Below are positions 1-13,215 of a stretch of 64,000 nucleotides of DNA, piece by piece. Within the stretch, counting starts at the first letter, position 1; every line of letters starts with the position of its first letter. The stretch comes from Ampelomyces quisqualis (lineage: Eukaryota > Ascomycota > Dothideomycetes > Pleosporales > Phaeosphaeriaceae): the NCBI GenBank assembly GCA_018398575.1, contig JAGTXZ010000009.1, forward strand, positions 372,001 to 436,000, written 5' to 3'. Made by a program: the position numbers and the translations under genes. The notes under the pieces are model-generated. The model worked only from the letters and a program-made list of their open reading frames with translations, did not search any database and was not told where the DNA came from.

Positions 1-397
1 CGGCCGCCTTTGTGTAGTTCGACTATGTGTATACATCTTCTATTCTGGCTGCTGTTGATGTAGTCTTTGTACAACTCCGCTTGGTAATTACTCTCTCAAC
101 GTTGACATCAAGTATGCATTTTCTTCTCACCGCTGCGGTCAGTATGCTGATAGGGCTAGGCGGGTGTCTAGTCGTGACGCGTGAGGGGGTGAAGAAGCTG
201 GTGTATGTTAGGAGATGCAGATGTAATGAGAGATGCTGCTAATGAGCGTGAAGAGTCGCGCATTATATGGTTGGTGGTGTGTAGAATCTCGGGTTGAGCG
301 GCTTCGCATTGAACTTAGAACTATGGTGAACATGACGCGACTTCAGCACCCATTGATATGCTAATACAAACCATATCAATTCGAGTAGTGATCGAAC
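1..397. other. Left edge, no supported gene
   Basis: GC-balanced sequence. The short open frames here lack a good start context, splice signals or recognisable motifs. It may hold the lost 5' part of the GH71-like remnant that starts near 398. Confidence 0.5.
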
Positions 398-875
398 AAC
401 GCCATCAAGTATGTGTTCAAACATGCCGACCAAGTCGACGACTTCAAGCTCTTCTTCTCCTTCGATCATGGCGCCTGAATTTTTACTGGAATTTGGAACC
501 CCCAACCAATACGCGCAATACTTCCAAGAATACAACTTCCACAAGTCTTACTTCCAGTTCTGCAACCTCAAGTCCGGCAAGAATAAGCCTCTCGTATCTA
601 CTTTCGGCGGCAACAACGTCCCAGACGCTCAGTGGGCGCGGTTCAAATCCACTGTCGACGACGTGCTCACCATCCCAGGCTACTACGAAGCCAAGCCCAA
701 CACCACCATCTTCGACTCCAAGCCCTCCATCGTCGGCGTCTCTAACCGGAACCCCTGGCAACCCACCTCGGCGCGCGTGCGGTGCGCATCTCCACGACCG
801 ACGATCCGATTTACCAAACGGCTACGAAGAACACACCGCACGTCTTCATAATAGACCCCCCTTTCCCCTCGCCAA
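398..875 (+). pseudogene. GH71-like alpha-1,3-glucanase remnant, frameshifted
   Basis: Three consecutive pieces in different frames read like one protein. Piece one (about 398-475) contains DFKLFFSFDHG and ends at a TGA. Piece two (about 470-775) contains a YAQYFQEYNFHKSYFQF stretch followed by GKNKPLVSTFGG. Piece three (about 775-870) continues with VRISTTDDPIYQ and HVFIIDPP. The pairing of FKLFFSFD with a downstream GKPxVSTFxG is the pattern I know from glycoside hydrolase family 71 (mutanases), enzymes that cleave cell-wall alpha-1,3-glucan. Family members are usually over 400 residues with a signal peptide, and neither a start, a signal peptide nor the rest of the catalytic domain is present. 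At least two frame changes and a stop are needed, so it is probably a dead fragment. Assignment of the last piece to the same protein is the weakest part. Confidence 0.5.
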
Positions 876-1799
876 TCACCTACCGCCACGCGACTACAAC
901 CTCGAATACCGCGCTCCCAACCCCTCGCCCCCCAGCTCAACACCATCCAACTACCGTCCTGAAACGACGCAGACGAAGACAGCAATATCTAGCCCGGGTC
1001 ACTACCCCAACAGACAAAAGCCGTCACAGACAGACATAAGCATACACCCTACACCCTACAGCGTGCCGATACAACTCCCTATAATTCTCCCCCGCTTTCA
1101 TTCAAGCATGTAGGCGCAGCGAGCGCACAACGAACACCCTCCCTCCCCAAGACCGAATACAACGGCTGCTTCGACGAGCGTTTTTTGCGCAATCGTATGC
1201 CTGCCCTACCGTCTGTCTGTCTGTCCATGGGACGCGTATCGGTCTGTACTTTACGACACGGATCCGATGGCGTTGACTGGCGCGCAACGCGCTGAGGATG
1301 CTGTGTTGTCGCTTCGGGAGATGGGATTGGTATGGTTGCGGCGGTTGGTGTGGGAGGGGATGGATTGCTTCTATCGGCGCTGGAGCTGGGCTGGAAGTTT
1401 GGCGGCATGGGGACGGGGCATGGGCAGTTGGAAGTGTGGGATGGGAGTTTGATAGTGGCGAGGGGGCGGAGGGGAGAAAGTGGGAGGTGAAGAGGCAAGA
1501 CTATGCGGGCGCTGTGTAACTATCCGTTTCGGGTTGTGGGGGTGGCAGTGTGGGGGGTCAGTGTAGTGCTGCTGTGGAAATGTGGGTTTGATCGTTGCGA
1601 TGTGTACTTCTACATTGGCAAAGTGGTCAAGACTGGAAACTCATTGGTATCGCGTCGAAGCTCATTTGATACTAGGGTCTTTTGCTTTCAGGCTCGGCTC
1701 GGTCGGTATCACGCCGCACGCGATACTTCGTGATCAGAGGGTTACATATCATGTCACGATCTGGTATAGCCTGCCTACATTCAAGATCTGAATCGATGT

Positions 1800-1869
1800 T
1801 GTGAAAAGGAAGTATAGTCAGTTGCGGAGCATGCTGTGAAAAGGAAGTATAGTCAGTTGCGGAGCATGC
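1800..1869. repeat. 35-bp unit, two tandem copies
   Basis: The unit beginning TGTGAAAAGGAAGTATAGTC at 1800 recurs without change at 1835, giving two direct copies. Perfect identity suggests a recent local duplication. There is no gene or known element around it. Confidence 0.9.
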
Positions 1870-4400
1870 ATCGTCTTTGTAGCACATCAGAAGCCAACCG
1901 ACGGGCCTTGAATTGACTCGGGCTTACTTGACCTACCGCGACTTATTGCTGGGCCTGGCGACATCGCAAATTTGTCTACGAGATCACCTGCTGCTACGTC
2001 TTTGCTAACTTGTAACGTACACATCGACTCTGAACATGGAGATGAGTGCCAGATGGAGTCGAGTTTCCGAGTTTGTAAGTGACAATATGCCTTTCATGTA
2101 ACAAAGTCTGCACAATCAGGCTCTTCTGTCGTCACAACATTATTCCCGAGGCTGACGATCCAAGAGACACTTGCGGTGAAGAATCACGTTTGCCCAGCTT
2201 CTCTGTGCTCGGCACGGCGGTAAGAATAAACTCAATCATAGCGAAACACGCTGCATCTCGCATTTCCGCAAGACCTTACCGAGACCACTGTGAGCCCGAT
2301 CAACAAGGCCACAGATCTACACGACCACCGTCTCGAGCCCACGGAACTACACTGTGATCACTGTGATCAGCACACCTGCGGCTTGCTACATGCCCCATTT
2401 GCCGCTACTGGTACCAAGACAAAACTATCAGCGCGGCACTGAATAATCGCTGACAAAAACTACCGAGGATTCCCCCTCAGGTGAACACAGCACACGTCTG
2501 ACCCAAAGTTGCGGTCACGTCGTGACTCGTCTCGGTGCGTATGAGAGTTTGAGGCTTGTTAGTCTGCAAGCTTACGCACACACACGTTGGGAGTAGGACC
2601 GAAGGGAGACTTGGGCAGGTTGCGGAGGCCATGTATATCGCCGACACCGATGTTGTTGGCCGGCGCGTGCTGCACAGCGGCAGCAGCGTGTGCGAGCTTG
2701 GCCCGGGGAAATTCAAGGTTTGGTGGGATGTAGAAACATCGATGACCCAGAAGCAGGTGCTGTGCTTGTGGAAAGTGCTTGTGGAAACTGAAGTTGAGAG
2801 CTGACAGGACGGATATGCTCTTCTGTTCGTGGGGGAGACTTGTATAGTAATGCCGCGATCGCAGTGACTGCGCAAGAAACCAGGACAGTCAGCGGGAGAG
2901 ACTCGGTATAGCTGCAAGAACAGCGGCTTGTCGAGCACCTGTCTGGTTCGATGTTCGATGCCGAGCAACGATTTCTCGTCCTGCATGTCTGCACGACCGA
3001 GTCGGTGTCGAGACCCAGCTTGTCCCAAGGGAGAGTCTCGGCGACGAGAAATGCCTCCACATCGGAGATCACAACAGCCACAAGATATTGACGACGGACA
3101 GCCTCTCCTATCTTGACACTCGTGCTCCGCGCTTTGATGCCCAACCCGAGCCGTAGATTACCCGCAGGACTTTCGTACCTGATCTCCTTCACTTCAAGTG
3201 TCAGGCAAACCTGGAGTTGCGCACGAGCTGGACCTTCCAGAGCCTTCCACAAACTCATTTCGGCAAGTCGCCTCACTCCACGGCGGCTGTCAGGTTCCTG
3301 ATCGCCCTCCACAATGGCATCAAGCAACTTCCTGGTTCTGAAAGTTCATCATCTTTCTCTTCGTTATGGCTTTACGGGGTATGGAACTCGGGATGATCCC
3401 CGCACACGGGTTACGCGAGGTCATACCAAACGCGCGCTCTTGCCTAGCGCCCGCTAGTCGACCAATTCCACAAAGGATGAATGTTGGTCCGACTTATAGC
3501 TATCGTTTGACGTGCATGAACGGTCAAGCGGAGTAGAAGTGGATGTGGTCCTACTGTCTGACAGCGAGACATATCCTGCCGACAGTTTCTGTGCTCTGTA
3601 TGGGGAAATCTACCCGGCGACTCTGGTGACTGATTGCTGACTTGCGGCGGCGACTAGTCAATTGCGCGCAAGGACACCCCCGCAACTTAGCTGACCAGCG
3701 CAGCGGCGGAATCCACTGGCATTCCAGCACCAAGGTCCAAGGGTAAACCCAATGGTACGAGATGACGCGATCTAAGCACAGTCAGCTAGGGAATCACTGC
3801 GACTGTACGTACATATAGCCGTCACGTTGCCTATGCAACAACCGACTCCTGTACGTTGTCAAAGCGGAGGGCCAGACAACGAACGTGCCTGGTCAGCGGA
3901 TGGAGCCCAGGTTACTCGGTACAGTTCCAGACATGAGACTCACCGCAACATGGTCAGACTCCACAATAACACCGCTTCGTGCTCGGCACTTCCAAGCGAT
4001 CTGTGGGCTGGTCCCAGGTGTCGTCGCGTCGATCACAGCGGCCCAGAGCAAGTAGCGCCATGCCAGGCGTTCGTCACAGGACTGAGTGCCATGCACGGCC
4101 AAATGACTTGTTTTGCGACACCAGTCGCGCCGAGGGCGAACGAGGATGCCCTTGCGAGGTGTTGATACAAGTGACGAAGCCCACGTGCTTGTGTACACGC
4201 TAGCAGCAAGCGCTCAACGGGCGCATACCTACGCGAGCGACACATGGCGAATGGCCTAGCTCGGGCCCAAAACATGCTTCGAGAAGGAGTGAGGTCCAGG
4301 GATGGACGCTGCAGATGGAAGATTGTCGGGCTGCGTGCGTGTGACGTCGCGTAGGGCGCTATGTGTTGCAATCAATTGCTGGACTTGAGCACCCCAGCCT

Positions 4401-4418
4401 TGTGTGTGTGTGTGTGTG
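4401..4418. repeat. (TG)9 microsatellite
   Basis: Uninterrupted TG dinucleotide run in non-coding DNA. Confidence 0.95.
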
Positions 4419-6525
4419 CAGGTACCACGCGACAATCTGCTGCGTATCATGCTAACGGCAGCGCGTCCCGGTCTCAGACACGCGCAAGGGACTTACCGTA
4501 ATCGGACCTGTACGGAGTACGAGAGCAAGCTATTATCAGTTCAGTACCTCCGTACCGACTCGCGGGTTACTTCCGAGTTTTGGCTCGGAACTGAGTCTTG
4601 GTCTGCTCACTGCTGGCTGACAACCTCGGCTGCAAAGCTACCTTTCTCCCGGGTCCACCATCGCAACATTGATCTTGGTGTGACGAGACCATGATACGAT
4701 GACTTGTTGTGATTGTACGCCAGTGGTAAATCATCCCGCTGTTGTTGGTAGGTCATGTACAAGGCCGAGCGGGTGGGATGGCGGGATAGCAAACAAGCAG
4801 ATCGTTCCGTGGAGATGAAAGAATTGATTCTGAAACGTCTCTGGCGGCATGGCTGCGGTGACGAATCGTCGATCGTTCTCCGAGGCGCGTCGAGGTGGCT
4901 TCCAGGATGGCCCGCTCCGCAAGCGCCAAAGAGAAGGAGTCTCGCTCAGCACGAACTCCAAGCCGCATCTTTGCATCCTGTCCTCGAGCTTTCCACCACA
5001 GTTGCGTTTGCGCAGCTGTGGCTGCCTCGCCTAAAGTTGGTCATATTTTGGTGTGATGTTGAAGTGCTTTTTGAGATTGGCGCGGCAGGATTTGAGACAT
5101 GCTCTTTGGCGTTGAATGGTTCCGTTCTGCGGCAGAAGGAATCCCAGCGCGGGAGGAATCGAACCATGTGCGCTTGCTTTTTAACGGTCATCGTGTACGG
5201 AGTAACCGAACCATGCTAAATCAGGCCTCTGCCCTTTCTTTGTACCCGTCACTACGTGTTGGCGCGAGAACAGAATGAACATTCATGTTAGAGGGCACTG
5301 ATGGTGGATTGTACTACGTCTCATGCTTGATGCAAGACTCGTAGCTAGATGCTGTGCCCATGTCACTCATGAATAGAGAGACGTCTTCCACGAGAATAGT
5401 CGGGCCTAGCTTGATGCACCTAGACGCCTCGTACTCGCAGATCATGCTGTCAGCAGGTCTACAAGGCATAGAAGGCATTGTGGTGAAAATCAGGTCAAAG
5501 ACAAGCTGTGATGACTGATAGCTAAAGTAAGCGTAGCTGTGGAAGCAGTGTAGAGGGATATCAAGAGGAGGGCGGACTCTGCTGAGATCATAGCAAAAGA
5601 TGTCGCTATTGACAGCTCTGTAACAATTCATGTTGGATCCCTCTCATTCAATGGCATGGACAGATTCGCGTTGCCAGCGGTATGTTAGCTCGTGGTCACT
5701 ACCGTACTCCGTAGTGCTACCGGTGTGCGACACGCAGATCATCGAGCTGAACACCGTGATTGATGTTCATGCGACCCCCGGATTGTAAGACGGGGTAGAC
5801 AGGGGATAGTGTTAGTGAGCTGTGTTCATGCGGCGACGAATAGTATCCATAGCGACTGGATGGTGGGGCGCCTAGGTTTTCCTATGCAGAGTTGTGGTAT
5901 GTAGTTGATCACGAACAAATGCATGGGATTTCCGTCGACGCGGAAAAGTGCTTGTAAAGTCGAAGGAATTCCAATCCACTTGGCTCAGCAACAAGCAGAG
6001 TTGGACCCAGAGGAAAAAGGTACTTACCGTTAACGCCCAATAGCGTAGATGACATATATTTTATCGTTACGGGCTGCCTCGTCGGAAAAGTCAGAAGCAG
6101 GGGTGGGGCATGGCGTTGTTCAATGTCATTGAATTGGGGCGTTTAGGCCGAGGTCAAAGCGTCAAACGCTTGAATCGGAACGCTACTATGGTACAGAGAA
6201 ATGGAGCAGACCTGAGGTCGCTACGGAGTACTGATAGCCCACATTGGCCGTTGGAGTTCGTAGAAGATGGAAAAGCCAGAGCTCGAGAAAATAAACAGAA
6301 TGGATCATCGCCGCCGATGGCGAGTCTGGATATCGATAACCGATGAAATGTGCGCCTTGCAATGCAGAACAGACTAGAAGGCCCCTGGAGGAGCACGAAA
6401 AAAAACTTGGTCACAAGGTATCCCTGGGCTCTACACGCTACAATGAATGAAAGCTCGACCGCTCATGGACGCAATTGCTGAGTGGCTAGAGCAATAACAA
6501 ACAACCAGACAGGATCATGGTGTTA

Positions 6526-7533
6526 TTATGTGGTAATGGGTGCGCCTATGGCGGCGTGGCAGCCGCGCTCATGGCGCTTCATGTTACTTCGTACGCTGAA
6601 GGCCTTTCCACAGCCAGGTTGCGGGCACTTGTAAGGCTTCTCTCCGGTGTGGCTGTGACTGTGTATACGCAAGCTGCTTGGTCTCGAGAAGGCCTTGTTA
6701 CAGGTGGAACAGATGTATCGGTCCTGTGATGGTGGAAAGGCCGACTGGCTAGAAGTGCTGATATAATGGTGGTGCTGCCATGGGTTAGAGCCTGTCGCGC
6801 CTGGACTAGGGACAGGCACAGGAAGCGGCGTCCCGTGAGGCTGAAAGTGCGAGGATAGCGGCCTTTGCGCGTACATGCCCAGGCTGCTGTACGAGTGGTG
6901 GTCAGGAGAGTAAAACGAGGTTGCAGATGCGCCACTGGGAGAGGAGGCGTAAGCAGACTGAGCATAGCCAGACGTGCCGTAGGGCGAGATGGAATGCGAC
7001 GGTGCGGGGTCTCGCTTCATGGGGGCCATGGAAGCTATCGGCTGGCGCTGCTGATGGGGCTCCATGTTGTTGAGCGATGCTCGGTAGTAGGATGCGGAGG
7101 CGGCTGAGTGAGTCGATGCCGCCGAGGGAGAGCGATTGCCGTCGCCAGCGAGATCCGGATGCATTGGGGGGGTCGGAGGTAGCGTCATCCTGTGGGGGTT
7201 TCCTGGTGGTGGGGCTGCTGTGTAGAGCGGCTGCCTGGGTTGAGGTGAGGACGATTGTCGTCGGTGTTGTAATTGTGGGCTTTGGGCAGCTGGGACGGTT
7301 AGGCATGTCGTGGGAGGAAGCGGTGTGCACTGTGCAGTGTTCTTACCTGTTTCGGTGGCAGTGTTTTCAGCGCCAGCAATCCCCAGCAGACTCGAGATGG
7401 ACGGCAGAGAGGGCTTCTTCTCTGCGGGCGGCGAAGGCGGAGCGTGGTGGTAGTAGGCTGAAGACGGCGGCTGCTGGAAAGCGTCCCGTTCCCGCACGCC
7501 GCCGTGTACCATAGTGGCAAGATGCATGGCCAT
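6526..7533 (-). CDS. C2H2 zinc-finger transcription factor, two C-terminal fingers
   Basis: Predicted nuclear DNA-binding regulator. The last 65 residues carry two adjacent C2H2 fingers: CSTCNKAF...H-x3-H, then the TGEKPYKC linker, then CPQPGCGKAF...H-x4-H. The finger 1 to finger 2 linker is the canonical type. The rest is low-complexity and rich in P, S, Q, H and Y, typical of fungal activation regions. Near the N-terminus is a KKPSLPSISSLLGIA stretch, which may be a conserved interaction motif. The open frame extends upstream to 7665 only through a non-ATG codon, so I chose the first ATG at 7533 (MAMHL); ATG at 7527 is equally possible. A likely 57-base intron at 7290-7346 (GTAAGA...CTAAC...CAG) keeps the frame open either way. 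Spliced length is about 316 residues, unspliced 335. No specific ortholog is claimed. Confidence 0.85.
   Translation of the reverse strand: MAMHLATMVHGGVRERDAFQQPPSSAYYHHAPPSPPAEKKPSLPSISSLLGIAGAENTATETGKNTAQCTPLPPTTCLTVPAAQSPQLQHRRQSSSPQPRQPLYTAAPPPGNPHRMTLPPTPPMHPDLAGDGNRSPSAASTHSAASASYYRASLNNMEPHQQRQPIASMAPMKRDPAPSHSISPYGTSGYAQSAYASSPSGASATSFYSPDHHSYSSLGMYAQRPLSSHFQPHGTPLPVPVPSPGATGSNPWQHHHYISTSSQSAFPPSQDRYICSTCNKAFSRPSSLRIHSHSHTGEKPYKCPQPGCGKAFSVRSNMKRHERGCHAAIGAPITT
7290..7346 (-). other. Probable 57-base in-frame intron of the C2H2 gene
   Basis: On the minus strand GTAAGAAC opens at 7346, CTAACC sits near the 3' end and CAG closes at 7290. The length is a multiple of three with no stop, so ORF callers would read through it. 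Removing it joins ACA with CTGCCC (phase 1) and deletes 19 residues unlike the flanking low-complexity sequence. Confidence 0.7.
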
Positions 7534-10500
7534 GGAGAAGGAGAAGGTCACGGGGCACAGCAGAGGCTGCGTAACAGACAGGGCAGAAGGAGCGGCTGGT
7601 CGAGGGCTGGAGGGCAGCCTGCCGTGCTCAAGTACGATGGATTGCGGACTGGCGAGATTCGGCACGAAGGCCGTTCACGCTGTAGCGGCTCCAGTGAATG
7701 GCCGTGGTGGGCCGTGGCCACCTCGTTGCCAACGGGGTGGGTCAGACAGGTTCCCTGTCCCTCATGGCGGGCAAGGCGGCGGGACGTTGTGGCCGCCAGT
7801 GCCAGCCAGACGCCCGAGGACAGTTAGCTGGACGGCTCAAGACTCAAGACCACGGCCGCCGGCGAAAGTGCGCTTTTCGGACGGAGGCACTTGAAGGGCG
7901 GTGCAGGGGCCCTGGCAGATCGACGGTGCCAGGAGAATCCCCAGGGACATCGGAAGCACACTGCCTGCACCACCAAGCCTCCGGGGCTGCGATGGGGACG
8001 CGAGCAGCACGCCACCGTCGACTAAAGCTGTCTACTGCTTTGCACGCCGGCTCGCAACAGACCGCTGCTGCGTCTCTGGCCCTCCAGCCGCAAACTCTGC
8101 ATCAATCCGCCATCACTGCAACCGCAGCCGAGCACGTTTCTCACTGCAACCGCCAGCGAGCCTCAGGGCGACGCATCCAAGACGGAGTCACGTGGCTGCC
8201 GAATCGGGGTTGGACTGTCGCACTCAATCTCCCAGCTGTCACGACAATCATGCATCGACTCCGCTGCCCTCACCGCACCTTTTCTCCAAATTACGGTGCA
8301 CGGCAGGCCCCTCCACCCACTCGGCCCTAACGGCGACGTTGTCGTGATGGCATGCAACAAGCAATCTCTTGCCTTGTTGCGCATGAAACGGTTTGGCCCG
8401 GGTACGATGTAGGCCGCGTAGCTGCATCAGACAGCGCCGACTCGTACGCGAAGGAGGGCAGGTCCGACAGGAGCGGATCATGGCGTTGGTCCTGGTCTTG
8501 GTCCCGTTCGTCTGTGCAAGTGTCGAAGATCTCACAAAAAGAGGCGGGTCGATCAGCCCAAGCGCATGCAGCTAATCCTGGGGCCACGTTGGCTGGTGCC
8601 ACCATCGTCTGCGCGCTGCAACCGACCCTGCATGGCCCAATGACAGCTGCTTCTGCCATTCTACCAAACCGCCTTCTCGAAGAATGGCACCTGAGCGCTG
8701 GATTCCCCTTCCCTGCTGGAGCAATCCAAGGGCCGAGTCCGACATCCGCCATGCCTTGCAATTTTGCACATGGACCAAAGGGCCGTCTGCGGCCATAGCA
8801 TCCCAAACAAGGACACGAGACGGCGTTTTGTACCATGGACGTCCCAGGAATCCGAGGCGCACGGTTGGCCTGTGAGCCTGTGAGGTCAGTAGCCAGGGTC
8901 TCGGTTGACGGAAAATCTGCCTCCCTACGTGTTGCGATTCGCGGACCGCAAGACGTATCCAACAAGTTGCCCTGGATCCTGCCCGTGGATACACAGACAC
9001 TCGGAACTCAATCATTCATTTCGCGCACTGAGTGGTCAAACCATCCATGCCCCTACTCAGTAGATCAAGCTGGTCCTATAGTAGATTCGGTATGGCCTTG
9101 CTGGTCGAGTCTGATGCCAACACTTTGCATGGTAGGTAAGAAAGACCGACTTGATTCTGCTTTTCCATTAGGCCTGTGTAGGTACTAAAGAGTCTGTGAG
9201 GCCGCCAGGCTTACCTTGCAACCCCCAGCTGCACCACGCCATCATTGAGGCTAAACAGCTGGGTAGCGACTGATGCATCCACGCCCGGCTTACTTTCATA
9301 CTATTGTTGGCATCGACGAACCATGGGCAAACCTATCTTCTACCTTTCCCCTAGGATCCCAAACACATACAGCCGATCAAGATAAAAGCAGTCATCCCAG
9401 GATGTTGTTGGCACTGCGGCACTTGCCTACGACATTCGTCACGAGGTTTACTGTCAACTTGCCATTTCAAACGCCCCTTCGCTGTCACACAAATTTGCAC
9501 CGTGCTTGTTCGGCGAGCAAAGAGATAGCCAACGTAACATGACTCGTTTGCTGCTGCGAGCGACCGTGCAATTACCAGGTAGCCTCCAACTCGTTGTCTC
9601 GGATCACTTGCTATTCTCAAGCTCGCGCCGATTCTGTAGTATTACTCGTTCACTCCAGGGTGCAATACCACTGCAGTCAATTCTAGGACAAGGTGCGGCG
9701 GCAGGGGCTGGAAGAGCATGGCGAGCAACGCGGTGAGCACACGGTGCAAGCACAACCTGGCTACCTTACGGCCTCATTAGCACTCTTTAGAACACATGGT
9801 CCGTTCATGGCGCAATGGCAGGCGCGCCGCTGCTGAGTGCTCAAAGGCAGTCAATGTCGGCTTACTACCACGCTTCGATCAAACATGTTCGACTCAGGCT
9901 ACACATGAGCCTGGAGCCTAGCAGTGTCGCAAATCTTAAAACTTCATCCGACAGTCCGCTGTATTGGCAGTATCCAGTCATGGTCGCCGAAATTGTATAG
10001 CAAGCCTTAAAAGAAGGTCCTTCGCTGAAAATTACAGGCATTCCTCGCACGTCGCCCTGCGTGCCCAATTCGTCCGTGGTGTCACGTTCCCATTTTCCCT
10101 ATGATACGCTCATCAGTGGTTGCCATACACGACTCCGTGATGACCGGGGCCAGGCATCTGAAGAACGAAATAGCTACGAGTTATTCGTTTTTATCTCGAA
10201 AGAGTGGTGTCAGCCCAATCCAGTCGACAACGAGAATGAAACTGGCTCGACGGCATTCGGGCCCTGGTCTATGTTGCCCGGTTTGGGGTTTTCTTGCGGA
10301 ACCCATGACGCCACGACAAGGACTTGAGAACGGCGGGCGAAGATAGCTTCCAAGGGCTGGTCACATCAACACGCCGAGTGTGTGCAGCCGATCATAGCGA
10401 CCCCTGAGCTACGTACAAGTTGGGCTCAAGTCTCAGATCAGCCGGAATTCATCCAAACTCGCGGGTGAAGAGTGAGAAGCACAACCATCGGCTGCGCCTT

Positions 10501-13170
10501 TTGGCAATAATCGCCGCATCAAACGTGCCGTTCGCCTGCGAAAAAATTGGTACGGCTTTCATGCCAAAGCGTTTCGGCACGTACTTCGGATCTCGAATTG
10601 AGCGAGCACAGTGGCACGAAAAATGAAACTGCTGCACCAACGATCTCGTCCGTATCTATTGTTTCAGTAGTCCACCTTTTGAGATGCACACCTGCAGGAT
10701 GCTCGAGCCATGAACTTGCTCACATTCCCTGGCACATCAACGGCACTCATAGAACTGCAAGCATTGCAACCAATCTTGAAGATCATGGCGGTCGATCGTG
10801 ATGTTACGATCCCTGACTCTCGCTCCTTATCATCACCCACTATATGTATCTCCGCTCATGCATTGTCATACAATAGTCACCACTTGCGGTATTGACAGCA
10901 TGGGTACAGATTGGCGGTCTCGGCAGGACCCAAGTGCCTACGAGTCAGCCGCTGCCACGCGCCATGTTCGTCGTTGGGGGCATATCCGCTAAAGTTCGGT
11001 TCCGCCTGCTTTGCTACCTCGCTTCCCTGTGCCGTTGATGTGATCTAACTTGGTCCCCACTGAATAGCTGAATTCATTTTTGCTTCATCGTGGGCGTTGC
11101 GAGACAGGAGCTCAATACTTGTGCTCTCTAACGATAGCTAGACATCACTTCGACCTTATCGAGCGCTCCGGCCCTGGCAAAGCGTCATAACCTCGCAAAA
11201 CCTTATCTCGTTTGTTACATCGCCACCGGTGATCGCTCGTCAGAATAAAGCACCGAAATAAAACTTGGGGTGCACAAATCCGACTGGGCGGTCCCACGTC
11301 CGCTTTCGAGAACATCCCACGAAGTTTTCAGGACCGATAAATGACAAATGATGGCGCTGTACGCGGCTACACAATATCCTTGCCTTGCAGCGTCGCACGA
11401 TTAAGGCAGGATGCGGGCTTTCTTGGGCGAAGTGATCCCACATCCACCAGGAGTCAAGTGGTCATGATCGATGGCAGTCAGGGCTTGAAAGGATCGTCGT
11501 TGAGGTTGCGATATGATTGTGGAACTTTTCGAACATGACACGTTCACTCCAGGAAGTGGCGTGCGGTACTTACCTTGCTCAACGCAAGTGGCGCCGTTCA
11601 CAAACACCGTTCATGCACGCGGGTGCATCAAAAGCGTTACAAGCTCCCTCGTTCCATTTCATGACACCAAGCCCGACTGCGCATGTCTGGACCCTTTCCT
11701 TCAGCGATAGTATGAAAGCAATGAAAAGATACTGGTGTGGAACACTCGGCTTCTAAACAGCCCTGAGAAGCCACTTCCTTGGTTGAACTACAGTCAATTG
11801 GTCTCGTGCTCGTTAGAGAGGACCCATAGATACGGTTGGGAGCAGCGAAAACCCCCTGTGGAGGTGATTGATGTGCCTGCACCTCGCACTCGGCTGCACG
11901 GCCATCACACCCATTGTGGTGGATTAGTGTCGGTCGTACGGCAGCAAAGCAGTGCTGAGTGTCGGGTGCAGCGCACGGCAGATCGAGCCCCAAAGCGCAG
12001 CAACTACTGCATACCCATTGTTGCAAGGCCAGTAGCCGAAAGGTGACTTGATAAAAGCAACGACCTGTGCGAGCCGACAGCACAGCACTTTGGTTCCCTA
12101 AAATCCCTATGGATGTCAGAAGGATCAGGCCGCAACCTGGATCTCGGGAGCGTCCTTCCAATCCATGATGCCATGCCATAAACATCAATCTATCGCAAAC
12201 TCCCAACTCTGAGACTGACTGGGATGCACTGTAGACTCCGCACGGCTGCAGACTGCACCGCAAATGCAGCTTATACGGGGAAAGGCCGGGACAGGGGGTT
12301 TCATGCTCCCCCTATTGGTAAGCCGAGCGCCTGCTTGTACTGTGGGGTGCCATGATGTGATCTTCATGTGATTCAAGTTTGTTACTGATCTACCAGGAAG
12401 CATTCGGGTTCGCTCTACTGTAGCGCAGCATCAGGCCTTAATCAGTGCCATGCCACGACGACACACATGCATCTTGATCACTCAAATTAACGGCTATCTC
12501 GACATTCCCAAGGCCGCCAACCTGGAAGCACTCTTGGAAGTCCGGCGTGCCCGGTCCTGGTACACCGTACACTAAACCCATGACGACACATTCGTACGAC
12601 AACCAGCACTGAGGATCTTCGGCGACCTCGAGGCCTGGCAAGGCTGCATATGCATGCACCTGCACTTCATTGCAACACATCCGTTCTCCACGCTCAGAGA
12701 ATTGTGGTGTTCACAACGAAAAACAGCCGGCAAATCTGAGCTCATAGGTGGAATAATGCTTACCCTTTCCCAGGACAGCTTGAGCTTCCCCTTGAGATCA
12801 CTCGTTATAGTCTCTCATTTTACCTTCAGCATACCCTTCTCAAAAGTCCAGTGACCAATCTGCGCTGCATACGCGAGATCGTTCCCACTCCGCGCGAATT
12901 GACGCCCTCCAATATATCGTGCTTGCGTCGCGTAGCGGCCTAAATACAACCAACGCAGCATCCCTGAGCCCCCGCCCAACACCGGCTATGCTATATTGCG
13001 GCAACGGCGCTCAGCTGTCTACAAAAGCTTAGAACTGTTGCATTACGTGATTGTTGGGCGAATGAAATTGGTGTACTTATTCGTCTTGAGATCGCTGTGC
13101 GGCGGGTGATCGCTGAGCACAACAGTTTACATCCCTGATGCTCATCGCGCGGGCAGACAGGAAAGGCTGT

Positions 13171-13215
<45 letters not shown>

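Larger units (their letters stand above)
876..6525. other. Gene-poor GC-balanced stretch
   Basis: About 5.6 kb without a coding region I can support. Open frames of 60-200 codons occur on both strands, but none has recognisable domains. What can be seen is a 35-bp tandem duplication at 1800-1869, a GT microsatellite at 4401-4418, four copies of the 9-mer TACGGAGTA (4511, 5196, 5705 as its complement, 6222), and a weak 105-codon minus-strand frame at 5314-5631. Confidence 0.45.

Noticed and set aside
2713..3327. 204-codon minus-strand frame, with a weak acceptor (CTTTCAG) upstream
   Set aside because: Starts at a non-ATG codon; no motif, no upstream exon and no conserved-looking segment. It could be a decayed exon, but I cannot support it.
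5140..5180. tRNA-like T-arm (GGTTCGATTCC on the minus strand)
   Set aside because: The T-stem does not pair beyond two base pairs, and no matching acceptor, D or anticodon arms can be placed upstream.
8327..8965. 212-codon minus-strand frame upstream of the zinc-finger gene
   Set aside because: Cys/Arg/Ala-rich chance frame in GC-rich DNA with no domain or splice context.
11637..12263. 208-codon minus-strand frame
   Set aside because: Composition looks random, and it overlaps other frames of similar length on the opposite strand without any motif.
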